Origin: Corynebacterium canis
Lineage (GTDB): Bacteria; Actinomycetota; Actinomycetes; Mycobacteriales; Mycobacteriaceae
Direction of reading: 5' to 3'
DNA: 64,000 nt
Assembly (NCBI RefSeq): GCF_030408595.1
Contig: NZ_CP047080.1
Coordinates: forward strand, 556,471 to 620,470
Position numbers and translations under genes: made by a program. Under the pieces are notes generated by a model. It did not search any database. It saw nothing but the letters and a program-made list of their open reading frames with translations, and had not been told where the DNA came from. Below, in pieces: positions 30,958 to 41,650 of the stretch; position 1 is the first letter of the stretch; each line of letters begins with the position of its first letter.

Positions 30958-32364
30958 TTGACTCAACGAATCGTCATTATCGGCGGTGGGCCCGCTGGCT
31001 ACGAGGCTGCACTCGCAGGCGCCAAATACGGTGCCGATATTACGTTGGTGGAAGACCAGGGGCTGGGCGGTTCGGCGGTGATCTATGACTGCGTGCCCTC
31101 GAAATCTTTTATCTCCGCGACTTCCATCAAAACGGACTTGCGCCGCGCCGACGATATGGGTTTGGACGCTTCCGTGGGGGAGGCGCACCTGCATCTCGAC
31201 GCCGTGAACGCTCGCGTGAAAGAACTCGCCCGCGCCCAATCCGCCGACGTGTGGGGCCAAATGGATCGCGCCGGGGTAAAGGTGATCAATGGCCGCGCGG
31301 TGTTTGATGATTACAAGGCGAAACAAACCACCCACTATGTGCGCGTCACCCATAATGACGGGCACGAAGAAACCCTCGAATGCGACCTTGTGTTGTTGGC
31401 CACCGGCGCCTCCCCGCGCGTGCTGCCCAATTGCGAACCCGATGGCGACCGGATTTTAAACTGGCGCCAGGTATATGACATCAAGGAATTGCCCGAACAC
31501 CTCGTGGTGGTGGGTTCCGGCGTGACCGGCGCGGAATTCGTATCCGCGTTCGCAGAATTGGGCGTTAAGGTGACCATGGTGGCCTCCCGCGATCGCATCC
31601 TGCCGCACGACGATGCGGACGCGGCGGACGTGCTGGAAACGGTGCTCGCGGAACGCGGCGTCGCTCTGGAAAAGCACGCGCGTGTGGATGCCGTGACGCG
31701 CACCGAGGACGGCGTCGTCGTGCGGACTACCGACGGCCGCGAGATCCACGGCTCCCACGCATTGATGACGGTGGGTTCCGTCCCCAACACCGAAAACCTG
31801 GGCTTGGAAAAGGTCGGGGTGGAACTGACCCCGTCCGGCCATATCAAGGTGGATCGCGTCTCGCGCACCTCGGTGGCCGGCGTGTATGCCGCGGGCGATT
31901 GCACCAATGTGTTCCCGCTGGCTTCCGTCGCCGCCATGCAGGGCCGCATCGCCATGTACCATGCGCTCGGCGAGGGTGTGACTCCGATCCGGTTAAAGAC
32001 CGTGGCCACCGCCGTGTTTACGCGCCCCGAGATCGCCGCCGTGGGGGTTACGCACGCCCAGGTGGAATCCGGCGAGGTTTCCGCCCGCGTTGCGGTGTTG
32101 CCATTGGCCACCAATGCGCGCGCCAAGATGCGTTCCCTGCGCCACGGCTTTGTCAAGCTATTCTGCCGCCGCAATTCCGGCTTGGTTATCGGCGGTGTGG
32201 TGGTCGCGCCGACGGCTTCCGAATTGATCCTCCCCATTGCGGTGGCCATTAACAATAATCTCACCGTGGAGGATTTGGCCAATACCTTTGCGGTGTATCC
32301 GACGCTTTCCGGTTCTATTACGGAGGCCGCACGGCAATTGGTTCAGCACGACGACCTCGGTTAA
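30958..32364 (+). CDS. lpdA: LpdA-type flavoprotein disulfide reductase homologue
   Basis: 468 residues from a TTG start. The FAD fold GGGPAGYEAA and NAD fold VVGSGVTGAEF are intact, as is the dimerisation domain. The redox-site segment reads GGSAVIYDCVPSK: the first active-site cysteine of lipoamide dehydrogenases is Ala here and only the second remains. This single-Cys pattern is known for LpdA (Rv3303c) of mycobacteria, which acts as a quinone/NAD(P)H reductase rather than as E3. So the protein is unlikely to serve pyruvate dehydrogenase. Confidence 0.9.
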   Translation: MTQRIVIIGGGPAGYEAALAGAKYGADITLVEDQGLGGSAVIYDCVPSKSFISATSIKTDLRRADDMGLDASVGEAHLHLDAVNARVKELARAQSADVWGQMDRAGVKVINGRAVFDDYKAKQTTHYVRVTHNDGHEETLECDLVLLATGASPRVLPNCEPDGDRILNWRQVYDIKELPEHLVVVGSGVTGAEFVSAFAELGVKVTMVASRDRILPHDDADAADVLETVLAERGVALEKHARVDAVTRTEDGVVVRTTDGREIHGSHALMTVGSVPNTENLGLEKVGVELTPSGHIKVDRVSRTSVAGVYAAGDCTNVFPLASVAAMQGRIAMYHALGEGVTPIRLKTVATAVFTRPEIAAVGVTHAQVESGEVSARVAVLPLATNARAKMRSLRHGFVKLFCRRNSGLVIGGVVVAPTASELILPIAVAINNNLTVEDLANTFAVYPTLSGSITEAARQLVQHDDLG

Positions 32365-32567
32365 CCCCGGTTCGCTGCCCCCTGCATTTCGCGGCCGGGG
32401 GCAGTTGTGCGAAAACCAATGCAGGGGGTGAAAGTTGTGAATTTTTGGGGTGTGGAAGTGAAAAATTCACGCAGTGGGTCACTTTGTCTAAGTTCGCGAG
32501 ATTTGTGGCATAGAATTGATATTCTAGTGACCGAACTCACGTATTCACCCATTGTAAAGGCAGAGCC

Positions 32568-35500
32568 GTGACCAAAAAACCTAAACTTGCAACCTTTGCG
32601 AAGATACTTGTTGCTAACCGCGGCGAGATCGCAGTTCGTGCATTCCGCGCCGCCTACGAAATTGGCGCGAAGACCGTTGCTGTCTTTCCACAAGAAGACC
32701 GAAATTCATTCCACCGCTCCATGGCCTCCGAGGCGCACCGAATTGGCGCGGAAGGTTCCCCGGTAAAGGCGTATTTGGATATCGATGAGATCCTGCGTGC
32801 CGCCCAAGAGGCAGGTGCGGACGCCATTTACCCCGGCTACGGCTTCCTTTCCGAAAACGCCCACTTTGCCCGCGAATGCGCAGAGCATGGGATCACCTTT
32901 ATCGGCCCATCCCCGGAGGTCCTCGAACTCACCGGCGATAAGTCCGCGGCCGTGACCGCGGCGCGCCAGGCCGGATTGCCCACCCTGGAGGATTCCGAAC
33001 CCAGCGCCAATGTGGAAGAGCTGGTCAAGTATGCCGAGGGCCAAACCTACCCGCTGTTTGTCAAGGCCGTGGCCGGTGGCGGCGGGCGCGGCATGCGCTT
33101 TATCCCCACCCCGGAAGACCTGCCGCACCTGGCTGCCGAGGCCTCCCGCGAAGCGCTCAGCGCCTTTGGCGACGCCCGCGTATATATCGAGCGCGCGGTA
33201 ATGAACCCGCAGCACATCGAGGTGCAGATCCTCGGTGATAATACCGGCGAGGTAATCCACCTATTCGAACGTGATTGCTCGGTGCAGCGGCGCCACCAAA
33301 AAGTAGTGGAAATCGCCCCCGCTCAGCACCTGGACCCGGCATTGCGCGAGCGTATCTGTAACGATGCAGTGAAGTTCTGCAAAGAGATCGGATACACCGG
33401 CGCGGGCACCGTGGAATTCCTTGTCGATGAAAACGGCAACCACGTGTTTATTGAGATGAACCCCCGCATCCAAGTCGAACACACGGTCACCGAAGAGGTC
33501 ACCGGCGTGGACCTGGTCAAGGCACAGATGCGGCTCGCCGCCGGCGCCACCCTCGCCGAGCTCGGGCTCACCCAGGACAAGATCCACACCGAGGGCGCCG
33601 CGCTGCAATGCCGCATCACCACCGAGGATCCCGGCAATGGCTTCCGCCCCGATACCGGCGTGGTCACCGCATACCGCAGCCCGGGTGGCGCAGGTGTTCG
33701 ATTGGATGGTGCCGCGCAGCTCGGCGGCGAGATCACCGCGCACTTCGATTCCATGCTGGTAAAGATGACCTGCCGCGGCGCCGATTTCAAGGGTGCGGTG
33801 ATCCGCGCCCAACGCGCCTTGGCCGAATTCTACGTCTCCGGCGTGGCCACCAATATCGGCTTCCTGCGCGCCCTGCTCCGCGAGCCGGACTTTACTGGCC
33901 AGCGGGTTTCCACCTCCTTTATCGCCGACCACCCCTGGTTGCTCTCCGCCTCACCCGCCGATGATGAGTCGGGGCGGATCCTCGACTACCTCGCCGATGT
34001 GACCGTGAACCGCCCGCATGGCGCACCGCCTGCGGTAGGGGCGGCCGTCGATAAGCTGCCTGAGTTGCCGCCACTGCGCCGTGGCTCCCGCGATAAGCTG
34101 CGCGACCTTGGTCCGAAACGATTTGCGGAAGCGCTGCGGCGCCAAACCGCCCTTGCCGTGACGGACACTACTTTCCGCGACGCACACCAATCGCTGCTTG
34201 CCACCCGCGTGCGCTCCTCGGCGCTTGTCGACGCCGCGCGCCACGTGTCCCACCTCACCCCCGAGCTGCTCTCCGTCGAGGCGTGGGGTGGGGCAACCTA
34301 CGATGTGGCGCTGCGCTTCCTGCACGAAGATCCATGGGAACGTTTGGACGAATTGCGGCGCGCAATGCCGAACATCAATATCCAAATGCTGCTGCGCGGT
34401 CGCAACGCCGTGGGCTACACCCCGTACCCCGATTCCGTGTGCCGTGCCTTCGTGCAGGAAGCGGCCCGCAGCGGCGTGGATATCTTCCGCATCTTTGACG
34501 CCCTCAACGACGTGAGTCAGATGCGTCCGGCAATCGAAGCTGTGCTCGAAACCGGTACCAGTGTCGCCGAGGTAGCCATGGCGTATTCCGGAAACCTCGC
34601 CGACCCGGGCGAAAAGCTTTACACGCTGGACTACTACCTCAATCTCGCCGAACAAATCGTCGAATCCGGGGCGCATATCCTGGCCATCAAAGACATGGCC
34701 GGGCTGCTGCGGCCCGCCGCCGCTGGGAAACTGGTCACGGCGCTGCGGAAGGAATTCGATCTCCCCGTCCACGTGCACACCCACGACACCGCCGGCGGCC
34801 AATTGGCAACCTACCTCGCCGCCGCCAACGCCGGTGCCGACGCCGTGGATGGTGCCTCCGCGCCGCTCTCCGGGACCACCTCCCAGCCTTCGCTATCCGC
34901 GATCGTGGCGGCCTTTGCCAATACCCCGCGCGACACCGGCATCTCCCTCGACGCCGTCAGCGATATGGAACCCTATTGGGAAGCCGTGCGCCAAATGTAC
35001 GCCCCCTTTGAGTCCGGTACACCCGGGCCGACCGGGCGCGTCTACCGGCACGAAATCCCCGGCGGGCAGCTATCCAACCTGCGCGCGCAGGCCGTGGCGC
35101 TCGGCCTGGCGGATCGCTTCGAACTCATCGAAGACTACTACGCAGCCGTCAATGACATGCTGGGGCGGCCCACCAAGGTCACGCCTTCCTCCAAGGTGGT
35201 CGGCGACCTTGCGCTGCACCTCGTCGGTGCCGGGGTGGACCCCGCCGACTTCGCCGCCGACCCGCAGAAATACGATATCCCCGACTCCGTGATCGCCTTC
35301 CTCAACGGCGAATTGGGCACGCCGCCCGGGGGTTGGCCCGAACCGCTGCGCACCCGGGCCTTGGAAGGCCGGCCCGCGATGAAGCCCAGCGTCACGGTGC
35401 CGGAAGAGGAAGAAGAAGCCCTGAAATCCGGGGTGGCAAGCGCGCGGCGCGGGGCGCTCAACCGGCTGATGTTCCCCAAGCCCGCCGCCGAATTCGTGGA

Positions 35501-35969
35501 ACACCGGCGCAGGTTCGGCCATACTTCCGTGCTGACTGACCGCGAATTCTTCTACGGTCTGGTCGAAGGCAAAGAAACCTTTATTGACCTCGGCGATTCC
35601 ACCCATATGCTGGTGCGTTTGGACGCTATCTCCGAGCCCGATGAAAAGGGCATGCGCACGCTGATCTGTAACGTGAACGGGCAGATCCGGCCCATGCGGG
35701 TGCGCGACCAATCGGTGGAATCCGTCACCGCTTCCGCCGAAAAGGCAGATACCAGCGTGGCCGGCCATGTGGCGGCGCCGTTCGCCGGCGTTGTTTCCGT
35801 CACCGCCGAAGTCGGGGCCGTTGTGGAAACCGGGCAGCCCGTGGCGATCATCGAAGCCATGAAGATGGAAGCCACCATTACCGCCCCGGTATCCGGGACC
35901 GTCGAACGCGTGGTGCTTACGCAGCCGACAAAGGTCGAAGGCGGTGACCTGCTGCTGGTGATCAAGTAG
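32568..35969 (+). CDS. pyc: Pyruvate carboxylase
   Basis: 1133 residues from a GTG start, the normal size. Order: biotin carboxylase (residues 1-460, with KAVAGGGGRGMRF and the FLEMNPR-like IEMNPRIQVEH), carboxyltransferase (about 540-800, TTFRDAHQSLLATR and NDVSQM), PC-specific allosteric domain, and a C-terminal biotin carrier with EAMKMEA (biotin Lys about 1099). It converts pyruvate to oxaloacetate and refills the TCA cycle. A -10-like TAGAAT lies near 32511. The hairpin at 35986-36018 follows it. Confidence 0.97.
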   Translation: MTKKPKLATFAKILVANRGEIAVRAFRAAYEIGAKTVAVFPQEDRNSFHRSMASEAHRIGAEGSPVKAYLDIDEILRAAQEAGADAIYPGYGFLSENAHFARECAEHGITFIGPSPEVLELTGDKSAAVTAARQAGLPTLEDSEPSANVEELVKYAEGQTYPLFVKAVAGGGGRGMRFIPTPEDLPHLAAEASREALSAFGDARVYIERAVMNPQHIEVQILGDNTGEVIHLFERDCSVQRRHQKVVEIAPAQHLDPALRERICNDAVKFCKEIGYTGAGTVEFLVDENGNHVFIEMNPRIQVEHTVTEEVTGVDLVKAQMRLAAGATLAELGLTQDKIHTEGAALQCRITTEDPGNGFRPDTGVVTAYRSPGGAGVRLDGAAQLGGEITAHFDSMLVKMTCRGADFKGAVIRAQRALAEFYVSGVATNIGFLRALLREPDFTGQRVSTSFIADHPWLLSASPADDESGRILDYLADVTVNRPHGAPPAVGAAVDKLPELPPLRRGSRDKLRDLGPKRFAEALRRQTALAVTDTTFRDAHQSLLATRVRSSALVDAARHVSHLTPELLSVEAWGGATYDVALRFLHEDPWERLDELRRAMPNINIQMLLRGRNAVGYTPYPDSVCRAFVQEAARSGVDIFRIFDALNDVSQMRPAIEAVLETGTSVAEVAMAYSGNLADPGEKLYTLDYYLNLAEQIVESGAHILAIKDMAGLLRPAAAGKLVTALRKEFDLPVHVHTHDTAGGQLATYLAAANAGADAVDGASAPLSGTTSQPSLSAIVAAFANTPRDTGISLDAVSDMEPYWEAVRQMYAPFESGTPGPTGRVYRHEIPGGQLSNLRAQAVALGLADRFELIEDYYAAVNDMLGRPTKVTPSSKVVGDLALHLVGAGVDPADFAADPQKYDIPDSVIAFLNGELGTPPGGWPEPLRTRALEGRPAMKPSVTVPEEEEEALKSGVASARRGALNRLMFPKPAAEFVEHRRRFGHTSVLTDREFFYGLVEGKETFIDLGDSTHMLVRLDAISEPDEKGMRTLICNVNGQIRPMRVRDQSVESVTASAEKADTSVAGHVAAPFAGVVSVTAEVGAVVETGQPVAIIEAMKMEATITAPVSGTVERVVLTQPTKVEGGDLLLVIK

Positions 35970-35985
35970 GTTGTAGGGCTCCCGG

Positions 35986-36018
35986 GCCGGCGGGCGGGGA
36001 GGGTGCTTTCCCGCCGGC
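35986..36018. terminator. Terminator between convergent pyc and prpR
   Basis: GCCGGCGGG pairs perfectly with CCCGCCGGC around a 15-base loop. It lies 16 bp after the pyc stop codon. Confidence 0.75.
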
Positions 36019-36051
36019 TGGGGGTGCGGGGGTTCGCCGCGGCTGGGGCGG

Positions 36052-37497
36052 CTATGACATAGGATCCTGTTCCGAATCTATGTGCGGACGGTACGGGATA
36101 TCGGGGGAGATGTTTTCATCTATCTCCAGCGCGTAGCCGGTGGCGGGGAAGGCTCGTTGGTGGCAGGTGGCGCGGGGGCAAATCCGACAACCGGCGCCGA
36201 TCGGGGTCGCGGCGTCGGGAGAAATCGTGAGCCCCTGGGAATAGACAAGGTTGCGCGCCTGCTCTAGGTCGCAGCCGAGACCGATGGCGAATTGCGTGGG
36301 GCTGGTGCCAAAGCCGCGCGATGGGCCCGTAACCGTGCGAGCGATCCAAAGATATGTTCGACCGTCCGGCATTTGGGCGAGCTGGCGGACGATTTGGCCG
36401 GGCGTTTCGAACGCGCGGTGCACAACCCACTTAGGGCACGCGCCGCCGGAGCGGGAAAAGTGAAACGACGTGGCGGATTGGCGTTTGGAGATATTTCCCG
36501 CCCTGTCGGTGCGGATAAAAAAGAACGGCACGCCTTGTTGCTTATTGCGCTGAAGCGTTGAAAGCCGGTGGCAAGTAGTTTCGAATCCCGTGCCAAAGTG
36601 CGCGCGAATGCGATCGATATCGTAGGCGGTCTGATGCGCCATATTTAAAAACTCGGTATACGGCATGACCACGGCGGCGGCGAAATATTGCGCCAGCCCG
36701 ACCCTGGCCAATGCCTGCGCTTCGGGGGAGAGGGAGGGGTCCGCCGATAAGTTTTGCAAAAGTTCGCTGTGCTCCAAAAAGCACCATTGAAGTGCAAGTT
36801 CGAAGCATTGCTGGGCCTCGGTGAGGTCGTAACGCAGGCGCACCTGCCGGTTTGTGTAAATACGCCGCGGACCATCCTGATGCGCCTTGTATCGAACAGA
36901 CACTTGGTGGTGCGTGTCCAACGCCGCCGTCAGCCTGGTCACCCGCAGCCCGGGTCCGCCGAGCGTGCTGGCGAACTCTTCGGCGAGTTCATCGAGCTCG
37001 GGAATGTGGTTTCGGCGCTCGTAGAAAAAGTCCCGGACGTTTTCAAAGGCGTTCGTGTTCCAAGCCTTAGGAACATACTCAGGGGTAGTTTGCAGGGGTA
37101 CGGAGGGGATTCCTGCAAAGTCTGTGGAAGCTTGGCTTGTGGCGGCAGCATCGGCAAGCGAATGCGCAAGATGGACGACGCCCCGCGCAAGTTCGGGGTA
37201 GCGGTTCGCTAGGTCATGCAATTCATCGATGCGGATATTCGTCAGGCCCGCCGAGGTAAATGCCTCCTGCAGATCGGCCACGAAACGCGCGTTGACGTCC
37301 GGGGAGAAGTATGTCGAATCGAGGGAAAAAGCCTTGGTAAACGACATTAAAACCGTGGCCGTGAGCGGGCGTTGATCGTTTTCAAGTTGGTTGAGGTAAC
37401 TGGTCGAGAGGTTCGCTTGCTTCGCCATTGCCGTCTGGGTCAGCCCAAGCGTGCGCCGCAGCGTCCGAATCCTTGCCCCCGCATAGAGCTTTTCCAT
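36052..37497 (-). CDS. prpR: PrpR/RamB-type transcriptional regulator
   Basis: 481 residues from the ATG at 37497 (MEKLYAGARIRTLRRTLGLT). Residues 8-65 are an XRE helix-turn-helix (LTQTAMAKQANLSTSYLNQLE). The centre is an IrrE/ImmA-like region, and the C terminus carries the conserved cysteines GAGCRICPRATCHQRAFP that fit the short-chain acyl-CoA sensing RamB/PrpR family. It is divergent from prpDBC with 192 bp between, so it most likely activates the methylcitrate genes in response to propionate metabolites and controls itself. Confidence 0.9.
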   Translation of the reverse strand: MEKLYAGARIRTLRRTLGLTQTAMAKQANLSTSYLNQLENDQRPLTATVLMSFTKAFSLDSTYFSPDVNARFVADLQEAFTSAGLTNIRIDELHDLANRYPELARGVVHLAHSLADAAATSQASTDFAGIPSVPLQTTPEYVPKAWNTNAFENVRDFFYERRNHIPELDELAEEFASTLGGPGLRVTRLTAALDTHHQVSVRYKAHQDGPRRIYTNRQVRLRYDLTEAQQCFELALQWCFLEHSELLQNLSADPSLSPEAQALARVGLAQYFAAAVVMPYTEFLNMAHQTAYDIDRIRAHFGTGFETTCHRLSTLQRNKQQGVPFFFIRTDRAGNISKRQSATSFHFSRSGGACPKWVVHRAFETPGQIVRQLAQMPDGRTYLWIARTVTGPSRGFGTSPTQFAIGLGCDLEQARNLVYSQGLTISPDAATPIGAGCRICPRATCHQRAFPATGYALEIDENISPDIPYRPHIDSEQDPMS

Positions 37498-37689
37498 GGC
37501 CGCTTTCCTTTCCGTTTTTTCGACGACCAGCGAGTTACGCAAATTCCGCAAAATCGCCGAATATGGACGCATATTTTTGCATCTCACACAAGCCTTTGCA
37601 CACTTCAAAAAGCTTATACGGTCAGTTTTGTTCGTCCGATATCACCCTCCAAATTGGGGGGTTGAGCACCTTTGTGAGGAGCAGACTGA
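37498..37689. promoter_or_regulatory. Divergent prpR-prpDBC control region
   Basis: The region holds both promoters. Candidate binding elements are the repeated GCAAATTCCGCAAAA near 37540 and TTTGCACACTTCAAA near 37592, and the imperfect palindrome CCCTCCAAATTGGGGGG at 37645-37661. A TTGC-type core is consistent with RamB/PrpR operators. The assignment is tentative because exact matches to a known consensus are lacking. Confidence 0.45.
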
Positions 37690-39189
37690 ATGGAGCAACA
37701 CATTGTTCGTACGCACCGCTCGGCGGAGGATTTCCCCATCGCCGAACACCTGGCGTACAAAATTGCGAAAGTAGCTGCGGACCCGGTAGCGGTACCCGCG
37801 GATACAAAGGAGATGATTTGCAACCGCATCATCGATAACGCCGCGGTGTCTGCGGCGTCTGTTTTACGACGCCCCGTCACGGTTGCGCGCCGTCAGGCTG
37901 AGGCCCATCCAGTATCAGCCAATGGCGCAAAAGTTTTCGGTATTAGCGGAAACTACTCGGCCGAATGGGCGGCGTTTGCAAATGGCGTGGCGGTCCGCGA
38001 GCTGGATTTCCACGATACGTTTTTGGCTGCGGAATACTCGCACCCAGGCGACAATATCCCGGCGCTGGTGGCCGTGGCGCAGCATGTGAAGGCTTCCGGC
38101 ACCGATTTGATCCGTGGCCTTGCCACCGCTTACGAGATTCAGGTTGACCTTGTTCGCGGCATGTGCCTGCACGAACACAAGATCGACCACGTGGCGCACC
38201 TTGGCCCGTCGGTAGCGGCCGGCCTTGGCACCATGCTGAAACTGCCGGTGGACGTGATCTATCAGGCGGTTGGCCAGGCGCTGCACACCACCACCGCCAC
38301 CCGCCAGTCCCGCAAGGGCGCGATCTCCTCTTGGAAGGCGTTCGCACCGGCGTTCGCCGGGAAGATGGGCATCGAGGCCGTGGACCGCGCGATGCGTGGC
38401 GAGGGCGCGCCGTCCCCGATCTGGGAGGGCGAAGACGGCGTGATCGCTTGGCTGCTGTCCGGCCCCGACCACAAGTATACGATTCCATTGCCTGCGGAAG
38501 GCGAGGAAAAGCGCGCGATCCTTGACACCTTTACCAAGGAGCATTCCGCCGAATATCAATCTCAAGCCCCGATTGATTTGGCGCGACGCATGCGCGACAA
38601 GATTGGTGATCTCACGCAAATTGAAGAGATCATTTTGCACACCAGCCATCACACGCATTACGTCATTGGCACCGGTTCGAACGACCCCCAGAAATTCGAT
38701 CCCGATGCGACGCGCGAAACGCTCGACCACTCGATTATGTACATTTTCGCCGTCGCCCTTGAAGACGGTTCGTGGCATCACGAGCGCTCGTATGCTTCCG
38801 AACGTGCGCACCGCCCCGAAACCATTGAATTGTGGCACAAGATTCGTACCGTCGAGGACCCGGAGTGGACCCGCCGCTACCATGCCGAAGATCCCAACGA
38901 AAAGGCGTTCGGCTGCCGCGCCGAGGTGCGCCTCAAGGATGGCACCGTAATCTCCGACGAACTCGCGATTGCCGACGCCCACCCCCTCGGCGCACGCCCG
39001 TTCGCTCGCCCGCAGTACGAAGAGAAGTTCCGCACGTTGGCCGAGGGGATCGTGGCACCGGCGGAACAAGATCGCTTCCTCGCCGCAGTGACCAATATTG
39101 AAACCCTTGATGACCTCGGGGAACTCAATATTGAACTTTCCGAAGAGGTGCTCAACCAAGCGCCGAACACCCCGCAGGGGCTGCTATGA
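37690..39189 (+). CDS. prpD: 2-methylcitrate dehydratase
   Basis: 499 residues of the MmgE/PrpD family with GAGGAGC upstream of the ATG. It dehydrates 2-methylcitrate in propionyl-CoA breakdown. Typical segments are [21 protein letters not shown], the [20 protein letters not shown] region and a full-length C-terminal lid domain. The stop overlaps the prpB start by 4 bp (ATGA), so prpD, prpB and prpC form one operon. Confidence 0.96.
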   Translation: MEQHIVRTHRSAEDFPIAEHLAYKIAKVAADPVAVPADTKEMICNRIIDNAAVSAASVLRRPVTVARRQAEAHPVSANGAKVFGISGNYSAEWAAFANGVAVRELDFHDTFLAAEYSHPGDNIPALVAVAQHVKASGTDLIRGLATAYEIQVDLVRGMCLHEHKIDHVAHLGPSVAAGLGTMLKLPVDVIYQAVGQALHTTTATRQSRKGAISSWKAFAPAFAGKMGIEAVDRAMRGEGAPSPIWEGEDGVIAWLLSGPDHKYTIPLPAEGEEKRAILDTFTKEHSAEYQSQAPIDLARRMRDKIGDLTQIEEIILHTSHHTHYVIGTGSNDPQKFDPDATRETLDHSIMYIFAVALEDGSWHHERSYASERAHRPETIELWHKIRTVEDPEWTRRYHAEDPNEKAFGCRAEVRLKDGTVISDELAIADAHPLGARPFARPQYEEKFRTLAEGIVAPAEQDRFLAAVTNIETLDDLGELNIELSEEVLNQAPNTPQGLL

Positions 39190-40091
39190 CAAACATGTTC
39201 TCGTCGGGTGATGCGCGCGAGCGCAGAAAAGCATTTCGTGCGGGCCTTAACTCGGGCAAGATTCAGCGGCTCCCCGGGGCGTTTTCCCCGCTGGTTGCCC
39301 GCGCGATAGCCGAGGCAGGTTTCGAAGGTGTGTACGTATCCGGTGCGGTCGTTGCCGCAGATTTGGCGCTGCCGGATATCGGCCTGACCACCCTCACGGA
39401 GGTCGCGGGCCGTTCCCGGCAGATCGCTCGGGTCACGGAATTGCCCGTCCTCGTGGACGCGGACACCGGGTTCGGCGAGCCGATGAGCGCCGCCCGAACG
39501 GTGTCTGAGCTGGAAGATGCTGGCGTTGCCGGGTGCCACCTCGAGGATCAGGTTAACCCCAAACGTTGCGGACACCTCGACGGCAAGGCCGTGGTGCCGA
39601 TCGAAGATATGGTGCGTCGCCTAGGCGCCGCCGTGAGCGCACGACGCGATGAGAATTTCATCATTTGTGCGAGAACGGACGCCGCCGGCATCGAGGGGAT
39701 CGACGCCGCTATCGACCGCGCCAAGGCATACGCCGAGGCCGGCGCGGACCTGATCTTTACCGAGGCCTTAAGAACCGAAGCCGATTTTGAGAAGTTCCGC
39801 CAGGCGGTGGATACCCCGCTGCTCGCGAATATGACCGAGTTCGGCAAATCCGAACTGATTCCCGCCCAAACCCTGGAATCCATCGGCTACAACGCGGTGA
39901 TCTTCCCCGTAACCACCCTGCGCATCGCCATGGGCCAGGTTGAAGCGGCGCTCGAAGAAATTGCCGAAACCGGCACCCAGACCGGGTGGATCGACCGCAT
40001 GCAGCACCGTTCCCGGCTGTATGAATTGCTCCGCTATTCCGAATTCAATGTGTTCGACCAAGAGATCTTCACGTATAGGAAGGAAAATTAA
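39186..40091 (+). CDS. prpB: 2-methylisocitrate lyase
   Basis: 301 residues of the isocitrate lyase superfamily. It splits 2-methylisocitrate to pyruvate and succinate. The catalytic motif [11 protein letters not shown], metal ligands in [10 protein letters not shown] and HLEDQ, and ICARTDA are present. It is smaller than isocitrate lyase and matches PrpB size. It is in the middle of the prpDBC operon; prpC follows directly. Confidence 0.97.
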   Translation: MTNMFSSGDARERRKAFRAGLNSGKIQRLPGAFSPLVARAIAEAGFEGVYVSGAVVAADLALPDIGLTTLTEVAGRSRQIARVTELPVLVDADTGFGEPMSAARTVSELEDAGVAGCHLEDQVNPKRCGHLDGKAVVPIEDMVRRLGAAVSARRDENFIICARTDAAGIEGIDAAIDRAKAYAEAGADLIFTEALRTEADFEKFRQAVDTPLLANMTEFGKSELIPAQTLESIGYNAVIFPVTTLRIAMGQVEAALEEIAETGTQTGWIDRMQHRSRLYELLRYSEFNVFDQEIFTYRKEN

Positions 40092-41213
40092 ATGACTGAA
40101 ATTCACAAGGGCCTCAATGGCGTTGTTGTTGATTACACCGCCGTTTCCAAAGTGGTCCCCGAAACGAACTCCCTGACCTACCGCGGATACCCGGTTCAGG
40201 AGCTCGCCCGCTATTGCTCGTTTGAAGAAGTGGCTTACTTGATGTGGAATGGGGAACTTCCCAGCCCGGACGAATTGCGCCGCTTCTCCATCCGGGAAAA
40301 GGCACTGCGCCGAATTGATCGCGGTTTGATTGATATGGTTCGCTCGATGCCGCTGTCCTGCCACCCCATGGACGTGCTGCGTTCCGCCATTTCCTATATT
40401 GGCGCCCAGGACCCGGAGGCATACACCAAGGATTCGGATCACATTCGCCGTTCCTCGCTGGAATTGATGGCAAAATTGCCCACGATCGTCGCGCTGGACA
40501 TCCGGCGCCGCCGCGGCCAGGACTTTGTCGAGCCTTCCACCACGAAGGGCTTTTCCGAAAACTTCCTCGATATGGTCTTTGGCGAAGGTGTGTGCGATCG
40601 CGCGGATGTTGAGGCGTTCGACAAGTCGATGATCCTCTACGCCGAGCACTCCTTTAACGCCTCCACCTTTACCGCCCGGGTGGTCACCTCCACGATGTCG
40701 GACACCTATTCTGCGGTGACCGCTGCGATCGGCGCCCTGAAGGGCCCGCTGCATGGCGGCGCCAACGAGGCCGTGATGCACACGATGCTGGAGATCGGCG
40801 ATCCCGAAAAGGCGCGCGAATGGGTCAATAACGCGTTGGACAACAAGCGACTCATTATGGGCTTCGGCCACCGCGTGTACAAGCGTGGCGATTCCCGCGT
40901 TCCCACCATGGAGGCCGCCTTCCGCGAACTCGCCGAGAAGCACGACGGCGCCAAGTGGGTCAAGATGTACGAGGAAATGGCCGCCGCCATGGACGAGCGC
41001 ACGGGCATCAAGCCGAACCTGGACTTCCCGTCCGGCCCGGCCTACCACCTGCTCGGCTTCGAGGTTGAATTCTTTACCCCGCTGTTCGTAATGTCCCGCA
41101 TCACCGGCTGGACCGCACACATTATCGAGCAGAATGAGAGCAATTCCCTGATCCGCCCGCTGTCCGCGTACAACGGCGTCGAGCAGCGCAAGGTGCCCAC
41201 CACGATCGACTAA
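40092..41213 (+). CDS. prpC: 2-methylcitrate synthase
   Basis: 373 residues of the citrate synthase family, condensing propionyl-CoA with oxaloacetate. Catalytic His and Asp motifs are seen as GPLHGGANEAV and MGFGHRVYK, plus the C-terminal Asp region DFPSGPAYH. The short form without the N-terminal domain of the GltA type is usual for PrpC. AGGAAA precedes the ATG. It completes the pathway feeding propionate carbon to pyruvate, next to pyc. Confidence 0.96.
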   Translation: MTEIHKGLNGVVVDYTAVSKVVPETNSLTYRGYPVQELARYCSFEEVAYLMWNGELPSPDELRRFSIREKALRRIDRGLIDMVRSMPLSCHPMDVLRSAISYIGAQDPEAYTKDSDHIRRSSLELMAKLPTIVALDIRRRRGQDFVEPSTTKGFSENFLDMVFGEGVCDRADVEAFDKSMILYAEHSFNASTFTARVVTSTMSDTYSAVTAAIGALKGPLHGGANEAVMHTMLEIGDPEKAREWVNNALDNKRLIMGFGHRVYKRGDSRVPTMEAAFRELAEKHDGAKWVKMYEEMAAAMDERTGIKPNLDFPSGPAYHLLGFEVEFFTPLFVMSRITGWTAHIIEQNESNSLIRPLSAYNGVEQRKVPTTID

Positions 41214-41560
41214 AAAAAGCTCTCCGACCAGCGAGTAACCGTCTCCTCCCCAGCAACCACGGCATCGGCCACAGTCTTCTGCGGCAGTACCGGGTCGTTG
41301 GGGAGGATTCGTTGTGGGTCCCCAATCGGGGTCACCTTCACCGTGCCGTCAAACACGGCCAGCGCCAGCATTTCAACGTTTGTTTGTTCGCATACCGCCC
41401 AAGTGAACATGCTTTCCGACGCCCACCCCTCCCGGGCCACCGCGATCAGCTCAGCGGGGTCGTCGGTAATGTGGGCGAGGGCGGGTCGGTCGTCGATCCT
41501 ATCGTCATCATGCAGGGGCCGTAAATAGAATCGACCGCCGTTAAGTTCCATTGCTTCCAT
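41210..41560 (-). CDS. Small conserved hypothetical protein
   Basis: 116 residues from the ATG at 41560 (MEAMELNGGRFYLRPLHDDD); GTG at 41566 is possible. Its stop overlaps that of prpC by 4 bp. The opening RFYLRPLHDDD resembles the start of GNAT acetyltransferases, but no acetyl-CoA loop follows, so it is not a complete enzyme of that type. Base composition is like its neighbours and the frame is clean. Function is unknown. Confidence 0.6.
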   Translation of the reverse strand: MEAMELNGGRFYLRPLHDDDRIDDRPALAHITDDPAELIAVAREGWASESMFTWAVCEQTNVEMLALAVFDGTVKVTPIGDPQRILPNDPVLPQKTVADAVVAGEETVTRWSESFF

Positions 41561-41607
41561 GAACACAGTCTAACGTGGTTGACCTGCGTTCAACGAAGTA
41601 TAAAGAA

Positions 41608-41634
41608 AATGGGCCCAAGGAACTTGGACCCATT
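41608..41634 (-). terminator. accBC terminator
   Basis: AATGGGCCCAAG and CTTGGACCCATT form a 12-bp stem with one mismatch around GAA, 17 bp beyond the accBC stop codon. Confidence 0.85.
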
Positions 41635-41650
41635 CACTTCGCGTGAAGTA

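Noticed and set aside
30958..32364. Missing active-site cysteine of lpdA taken as a mutation
   Set aside because: Loss of that cysteine is known for LpdA-type enzymes and the gene is otherwise intact.
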